A stretch of 64,000 nt of DNA. Source: Gymnopus androsaceus JB14. Lineage: Eukaryota > Basidiomycota > Agaricomycetes > Agaricales > Omphalotaceae. The notes under the pieces are model-generated. The model was not told where the DNA came from, did not search any database, and saw only the letters and a program-made list of their open reading frames with translations. Numbering within the stretch: the first letter of the stretch is position 1; every line of letters starts with the position of its first letter. Location: contig ML769412.1 in NCBI GenBank assembly GCA_009733575.1, positions 248,001 through 312,000 of the forward strand. Reading direction: 5' to 3'. A program made the position numbers and the translations under genes. Shown piece by piece: positions 58,884 to 64,000 of this stretch.

Positions 58884-59635
58884 TAGATGTAGCAGCATCT
58901 GGTGGTTATCGAGGGACGTGGGGGAGTGGTATCTTGACGGTTGCTGATAAAACTGGGAAGGTAGTGGTGGATGGCAAGTTGGCTTTTGAGAAAGCACGTC
59001 ACCGTTTATACGAGGTGGACGTTGTCGGTGTGGAGCCACCTGTGGTGGCAGTTACCGTTAAATCTTGGTCAATGAATGTGCCTTGCTCATTGGAAATGTG
59101 GCACATCCGCTTCGGGCATGCGGATATAAATGTCGTCTGCATGATGTCGAAGAAGGGCTTGGTTGGTGGGTTGAATATCTCGGATATGACGGTGTGCGGA
59201 AAGTGTGAGGTATGCTTGTTGACGAAGGCTACTAGAAGACTGTTCAATGCAGTTGTTATCCCATCATTGGAACCTTTGGATTGCGTTAGTCTCGACTTGT
59301 GGGGGAGAGCAAGAACTACCAGTCTCGGTGGTGCAGTCTACATGCTGCTAGCTTGCGACAACGGTACAGGCATACCGTTTCCATATTTCTCCACCACAAA
59401 GGACGCTCCAAAGATCTTGTCGTTGGTAAAAGTCTTTGTTGCTATGGCTGAGACCCAAACGGAGAGGAAAGTACGCGTTTTTCGTATCGACCTTGGTCGA
59501 GAATTCGACAACAAATGGTTTGAGGATTTTTGCAACGAGAAGGGTATTGTCATTGAGCGACGTTCCTAAAGACTCTTCAGCTGCAAACAGACAAGTAGAA
59601 TGAGCAAACTGTACCATTATCGAAGGTACTCGTGC
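58884..59635 (+). pseudogene. copia integrase region
   Basis: Resumes after the long-TIR element with DVAASGGYRGTWGSGILTVA. The HHCC domain is seen as MWHIRFGHADINVV and CGKCEVCLLTKATRR; the catalytic core as DCVSLDLWGRARTT (first Asp) and VFRIDLGREFDNKWFEDFCN (second Asp). The expected glutamate region (DSSA-NRQVE) follows after a frame change near 59565 and contains an in-frame TGA. Confidence 0.85.
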
Positions 59636-61192
59636 CATGTTGGAGGATTCTGACCTCGATAAAAGGTTCTGGGCGGAGGCTGCTGCTGCTCAATGTTATA
59701 TTAGAGGGTTTATTCCTACCATGCGGCATCCTGGACAGGTTCCCTGGCAGAAGTGGAAACGATCTGACACTCTTGACGTCTCGCATCTACGAAAGCGGGG
59801 GTCGAAGGTTTGGGTTAAGGATCTGGATCACAAGGAGGGGAAACTGGGTCGACAAGCTTGGTGTGGATTTATGGTCGGTTACCTCGGTGCACGAGGTTAT
59901 AGAGTTTACGATCCTGATAGGAAAAGCGTCTATTTGGTTAGGGACATAGTTTTCAAGGAAGGAACACTGAGAAGGACTCAGCATGTTGAAACAGGTCCTG
60001 CAGATGACGAAAGAAGCTTTTGAGGTAGAGCTTGCTGGTCGCAATCCTGTTGAAGAATGTCCGCAGACCCCAGAAGACTGTTGGACAAGCTCCTGAAGTA
60101 CCTCCAGAGACTCCTCGACGGTTCGAGTCGAGTCTCCGTTCCCTCACCTGCGCTCTTACGCTCAATCGACTACTTGAGGGATGAAGAGGGTGCGAAAGCT
60201 GACAAGCTCGAGTGGGCAAATATAGCCGTCCTTGCTGTCAACGTTATGGAAGATGAATGTAGACAGAGGGAAAATGAAGAAACTGTTTTGGCCTTGGCTA
60301 GTGCTGTGAAAGGGGGCGGCGATATTGTGATTCCGTCATCGTACAGAGAGGCCATGCGTGAACCTGAGAAGTGGGGTCCAGCCATGGAGGCCGAGATAAA
60401 GGGCCTGAAGATCGAGAGGTTTGGAAGCTTGTCGACGCTCCAGAAGGTGTCTGCATACTAGAGGGTATGTGGGTATACGATTTGAAGGTAGATGGGGAAG
60501 GAAAAGTTTTGAAAACTAAAGCTTGTTACGTCGCTAGAGGCAATATGCAAATTGCGGGTGTGGACTACGAGAAGAGTTGGTTGATGGTCGCGCGTGTGGA
60601 GTCGGTTCGTATGCTTATGGCCATTGCAGTTGGCCTCGGACTGGAGACAAGTCAATGGGATTTCTCGTTGGCCTACTTGAACGGGACTTTGCCAAAGGAT
60701 CCGCCAGTTTATATGCGTCAGCCTACCGGTTTTGCTCAGATGGGGGAGGAGGCAAAAGTGTGTCTGATGCAAAGACCTCTATATGGAATGGTACAAGCGG
60801 GCCATATTTGGTACAACAAACTAGAGGACCAGTTCAAGAAACTGGGCTTCAAGTCCTCACGCGCCGATCCTTGCATTCGCTCTCGATTCGACCCTGCTTC
60901 TGGTCGTAGGACCATTGCGTCTGTCCACACCGACAATATTTTTGCGGCTTCAACAGATAGAAAGGAAGCGGAGAATGCAATTCATGGCTTCAGAATCTGG
61001 GACCTGAAGGACGTCAAGGATAAGAACGTCCTCCTTGGATTAACTATCAATTACTTGCCAGATGGTTCAATTGGCGTTACGCAAGCCCCGTTCTTCCTCA
61101 AAGCTTTCAAATACTTTGGTATTCTCGACGATCTTCAACCACTGTATACTCCATTCCCTCCCGGCTACTCTATACCTGCAAGAGGGAAATGA
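59636..61192 (+). pseudogene. copia integrase C-terminus and reverse transcriptase
   Basis: MLEDSDLDKRFWAEAAAAQC through YRVYDPDRKSVYLVRDIVFK is the integrase tail; a Ser-rich linker and a frame change follow. The reverse transcriptase (from about 60440) has WVYDLKVDGEGKVLKTKACY, QWDFSLAYLNGTLPKDPPVY, RPLYGMVQAGHIWYNKLEDQ. At the catalytic motif it reads VHTDNIFAAS, where copia enzymes have two adjacent Asp; the second is Asn here. Confidence 0.85.
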
Positions 61193-61213
61193 TCGAAGGA
61201 GGATAACGCGTTC

Positions 61214-61897
61214 ATGAACAACAAGCCATACCGAGGTCTACTGGGTTGTTGCCAATGGGGGAGTGGATGCAGCAGACCGGACATTAGTTTCGCATGTTCG
61301 AGTCTGGCGACGGTTCAAAATGAACCGTTCCCTGAGGATTGGGACCTCCTCATCAAACTATGCCGTTATATTCTAACGACAGTGCATTACGGAGTGAAGT
61401 ATAAACCTTGCGTGGATGAGAAGGTTACGACGGTGGGCTATTCGGATGCGGATTGGGCTGGTTGCAAAGCTACGCGTCGGTCGACCTCCGGATATATATT
61501 CTTGATGAACGGTTGTCCTGTGGCATGGGCTTCAAAGAAGCAGAATTTAGTTTCCTTGTCGTCGACGGAATTGGAGTATATCGCATTAGCGAAATGCGTT
61601 CAGCAAGCTATCTGGATGGCGAGTTGGTTACAAGAAGTGGACTTGGACATGGGAGGACCGATGGGTTTGCTGGTTGACAACCTAGGAGCGATTGCGTTGT
61701 CGGAGACAACGAAGGGGCACGACTTGGCCAAGCACATTGACATCCGGTACTTCTTTATTTGGGACGCTGTCAAGGAAGGACAGGTATCCGTGTATCTGGT
61801 GGCGTCTTCTCAGAACCTTGCGGACATTATGACCAAGTCGTTATCCAGGGAGAAGCATCATCACATTGTGACTGCATTGGGTGGATTGGTGGTATAA
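61214..61897 (+). CDS. copia RNase H domain
   Basis: Open from near NNKPYRGLLGCCQWGSGCSR, with YSDADWAGCKATRRSTSGYI, ASKKQNLVSLSSTELEYIAL and the conserved KHIDIRYFFIWDAVKEGQVS to a stop just before the purine tract. The Asp/Glu residues of the RNase HI core (SDAD, STELEY) are present. A stop and frame change separate it from the RT. Confidence 0.88.
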   Translation: MNNKPYRGLLGCCQWGSGCSRPDISFACSSLATVQNEPFPEDWDLLIKLCRYILTTVHYGVKYKPCVDEKVTTVGYSDADWAGCKATRRSTSGYIFLMNGCPVAWASKKQNLVSLSSTELEYIALAKCVQQAIWMASWLQEVDLDMGGPMGLLVDNLGAIALSETTKGHDLAKHIDIRYFFIWDAVKEGQVSVYLVASSQNLADIMTKSLSREKHHHIVTALGGLVV

Positions 61898-61912
61898 CAA
61901 CGCCAGGGGGAG

Positions 61913-62234
61913 TGTTAAATGTTGACGGGTGTTTAGTGTGGCGCCGTATGTTTGGTTTGGCTTTGCTTTTCAGGTTCTATGTTCTTATTTGGTAATCTTT
62001 ATTTGTTTACCAACGTGACCTATTTTCCGTACTATATAAAGCTGGGCACATCGATTTCCCGCTTCCCTCAGTTCCATCATTACGACTGAGGGTAAGCTTC
62101 TTACTTCTAATTTCTCTTTCATTATTGACTTTACCTATAGCCCTCGTTGTATTCATCGCGTCTATAGGTAATAAGAGTTCCATCATTACGGCTGAGGCCC
62201 TCGTTGTATTCATCGCGTCTATAGGAATTTCACA
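61913..62234 (+). repeat. 3' LTR of the copia element
   Basis: Same length as the 5' LTR. Differences noted by eye include c/t near position 18 of the LTR, cg/ca in the middle, and cacgtcg versus cacatcg after the TATA box. Confidence 0.93.
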
Positions 62235-62559
62235 TGATGAGTGGTGGTCCTGGTGGATAGAGATCAGTTCTCCTCATTATGTTACTGTAGCTGCTGACTG
62301 CCTCATCTTTCAGCAATGCAATGTATCACCCAAGTTGGCTTAAACTCCTCAAACACCTTGGTCTTTGTGTGTCAAGTGGTATCAAGCCGTTGCTAAGATT
62401 TGGAGTGGGTCTGTGAGAGGGAAAGGACTTTCGTAGTTTATAATGGTAGTGAAAGCATGGCGAATGGCTAAGCCAAGGACGCTAGATGGACTCTTGAGAT
62501 TCAGGAGGGTACAAGTTGCTGATGATGATGACCTTCATAATGAGAGTGAATACCACGTG

Positions 62560-62704
62560 CATCATCAGCAAAACCTGTATTTTTGCTGGAGGTCTTCAGA
62601 GATCTCTGGAGCTTGACAGCTGTCAAAAAAACTGTCAATTTTCTCCAGAGATGTCCCTAATGAATGGGTTTTCTCCAGTGAAAATACAGGTTTTGCTGAT
62701 GATG
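62560..62704. mobile_element. ~145-bp MITE
   Basis: Ends catcatcagcaaaacctgta and the complement (tacaggttttgctgatgatg) with about 24-30 matching bases. One end of the same family occurs at about 50310-50335 (aaaatacaggttttgctgat). No gene is visible around it. Confidence 0.65.
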
Positions 62705-64000
62705 GCCTGACTGACTTTGCTTCCATCTGGCCTGCAAGTCTTGACAAGCTTGGTTTCATTAAGTATTTAATTTCATTGACCACTGATACAATCTCAGCAA
62801 GGAACATCAGTACAGCGGCAGCACCAGTCTTGGTGGCAGCAATGAATGGGTTAAACACAACTTACCTGAGATGTAGTCAGTATCCAGCGAAGAGCCCCAC
62901 TGTACTTATTCACACTGACAAATTATCTTCAGCACTGAGCAAACACGACTGGCTGAACTTCAATGCAGCATAGACCCTTGTGTTACCGGAACCTTGACTG
63001 GATATAAAGAGGATTTATGTACTAGTAGCAGTATTGTTTGAAATGAATTAAGATTCGCACTACTTTACTGCTATCAATACTATATACTAATATCAGCTAA
63101 GTAATTGTCATCATGCAATCGGATTACAGTACTTAGTAAAGTAGGAGTCTGGAACGGTAAGTTCAGATTGCTTCAGTACTGCCACTTCACCAAATAGGTA
63201 TGTAAGTACTTGATACTATTGATGTAGTACCAGTAATGCACTCGGAAATGTCATACTGAAAACTTTTGTAATACTTGATGAACCGTCTTCAAACTTTGTA
63301 GTATATTTGAATATACCTTAATGTTTACGATCCCAAATTTTGGCGATTTTAGAGAATGTTTTGGTGTTGCCAGGAAGTATCCAACAACAGGTTCAAAATT
63401 GGCGGGCAATGCACTCGGATTTTGGCAGGCTCAGGCAATTCCCGTAGGTGCATTTTTGACACTCTTTGCTGGCTGTTGAACGTTCATCTTTGTTTGGCAC
63501 CTCCGGAGTGTGTTCAATAATGTTATATAGTCCCATAAATGATAATTTGTGACTCCTAGGGTATAGAAAAATTTATTGCTCTGTACCGAGACTCAAGAAT
63601 GCAAATGGACCTGGATAATCTGAGTTGACAAAGTCCTGAATATTGAACTCGTATTTAATTCTAAAAATAAGTTGATAGATCTCTCGAATACATGTATAAG
63701 AGCGTACAGTAGAATTTTGAAGGGAAACGGAGAGGAAATGCGCCTTCCCCAAATTTTTATCCAAAAGTGCATTACTGGTACATCGATAGTAATTGAGAGA
63801 TAATCCTCCTCCAACTCTTCTCCGAGTCCGCGTCACAGTCCTACAAACCCGAGGCTGGAATTTACGCGACGGGTGACGACATACCTGTGACAGCGACGAC
63901 ATAAGATACCAGCCGCTTCCAGAGGAAGCCATCGGACAGTTGATCGCATCAACATCTGAACAGCGGCGGGATCCACCCCCTGCCTCTCCGTCATCAAGAT
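62705..64000. other. right end of window, no gene supported
   Basis: AT-rich sequence with short open frames only. A 119-codon minus-strand frame at 63573-63932 lacks any family resemblance or exon-like borders. Confidence 0.45.

Larger units (their letters stand above)
50937..62234 (+). mobile_element. Ty1/copia LTR retrotransposon, full length with nested insertions
   Basis: Two 322-bp LTRs (TGTTAAATG...TTTCACA) at 50937-51258 and 61913-62234 are flanked by a 5-bp target duplication TGATG (50932-50936 and 62235-62239). The purine tract gccagggggag sits just before the 3' LTR. Internal order is gag, protease, integrase, reverse transcriptase, RNase H, i.e. the copia order. By eye the LTRs differ at about seven positions, several being CpG to TpG/CpA. 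The coding region is broken by stops, frameshifts and two large insertions, so the copy is not autonomous. Without the insertions the element would be about 5.2 kb. Confidence 0.95.

Noticed and set aside
63573..63932. 119-codon minus-strand open frame
   Set aside because: No family resemblance, no exon borders, AT-rich flank; probably chance.
1..64000. tRNA, rRNA genes and CRISPR arrays
   Set aside because: Scanned by eye for T-loop-like gttcgaatc blocks and regular spacer arrays; none convincing. A tRNAscan run would be decisive for tRNAs.

Overview
The window looks like nuclear DNA of a filamentous basidiomycete, probably Agaricomycetes. Genes are split by many 45-75 nt GT-AG introns, and the protein families (F-box/LRR-type, DUF6699-type, ELYS-like, arrestin-like, SPX-EXS, a mushroom-type SDR) are ones I associate with that class. 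All identifications come from reading the sequence; no search was run.

Layout. 0.3-5.4 kb: a decayed F-box gene and an MFS transporter. 5.7-10.9 kb: a large inverted duplication (arms about 2.35 kb, spacer about 0.46 kb). Each arm carries a small secreted repeat-peptide gene convergent with a short-chain dehydrogenase (SDR) gene; only the right SDR is open. 10.9-13.5 kb: no recognisable gene. 13.5-14.1 kb: a DUF6699-like gene. 14.9-25.1 kb: an accessory patchwork made of four copies of an unrecognised gene ('family Y'), two copies of a small gene ('family X'), a 5' fragment of seryl-tRNA synthetase, tandem repeats and several TIR elements, some recognisable because a paralogous copy preserves the empty site.

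25.2-37.9 kb is mostly housekeeping: seryl-tRNA synthetase (+), an unrecognised gene lying between two copies of the ELYS 3' end, ELYS-like (-), Sec62 (-), a small secreted protein (+), and a Zn2Cys6 transcription factor (-). 37.9-41.0 kb is gene-poor. 41.0-49.7 kb: arrestin-like (+), Vps16 (+), and an SPX-EXS (Syg1/XPR1-like) protein (-).

50.9-62.2 kb is one Ty1/copia LTR retrotransposon (322-bp LTRs, 5-bp target duplication TGATG). It is swollen to 11.3 kb by a 1.76-kb TG...CA insertion in gag-pol and a 4.33-kb long-TIR element. The latter holds inverted arrays of a ~240-bp repeat, a 37-bp minisatellite, a 63-base run of pure G/C, and its own hAT-like insertion. The last 1.8 kb shows only a MITE and no gene.

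Two general cautions. Several otherwise well-conserved genes (MFS, SerRS, Sec62, arrestin) each need one or two single-base indels, mostly in homopolymers, to read through; either the consensus has indel errors or some genes are decaying. At least three introns appear to use GC-AG borders.
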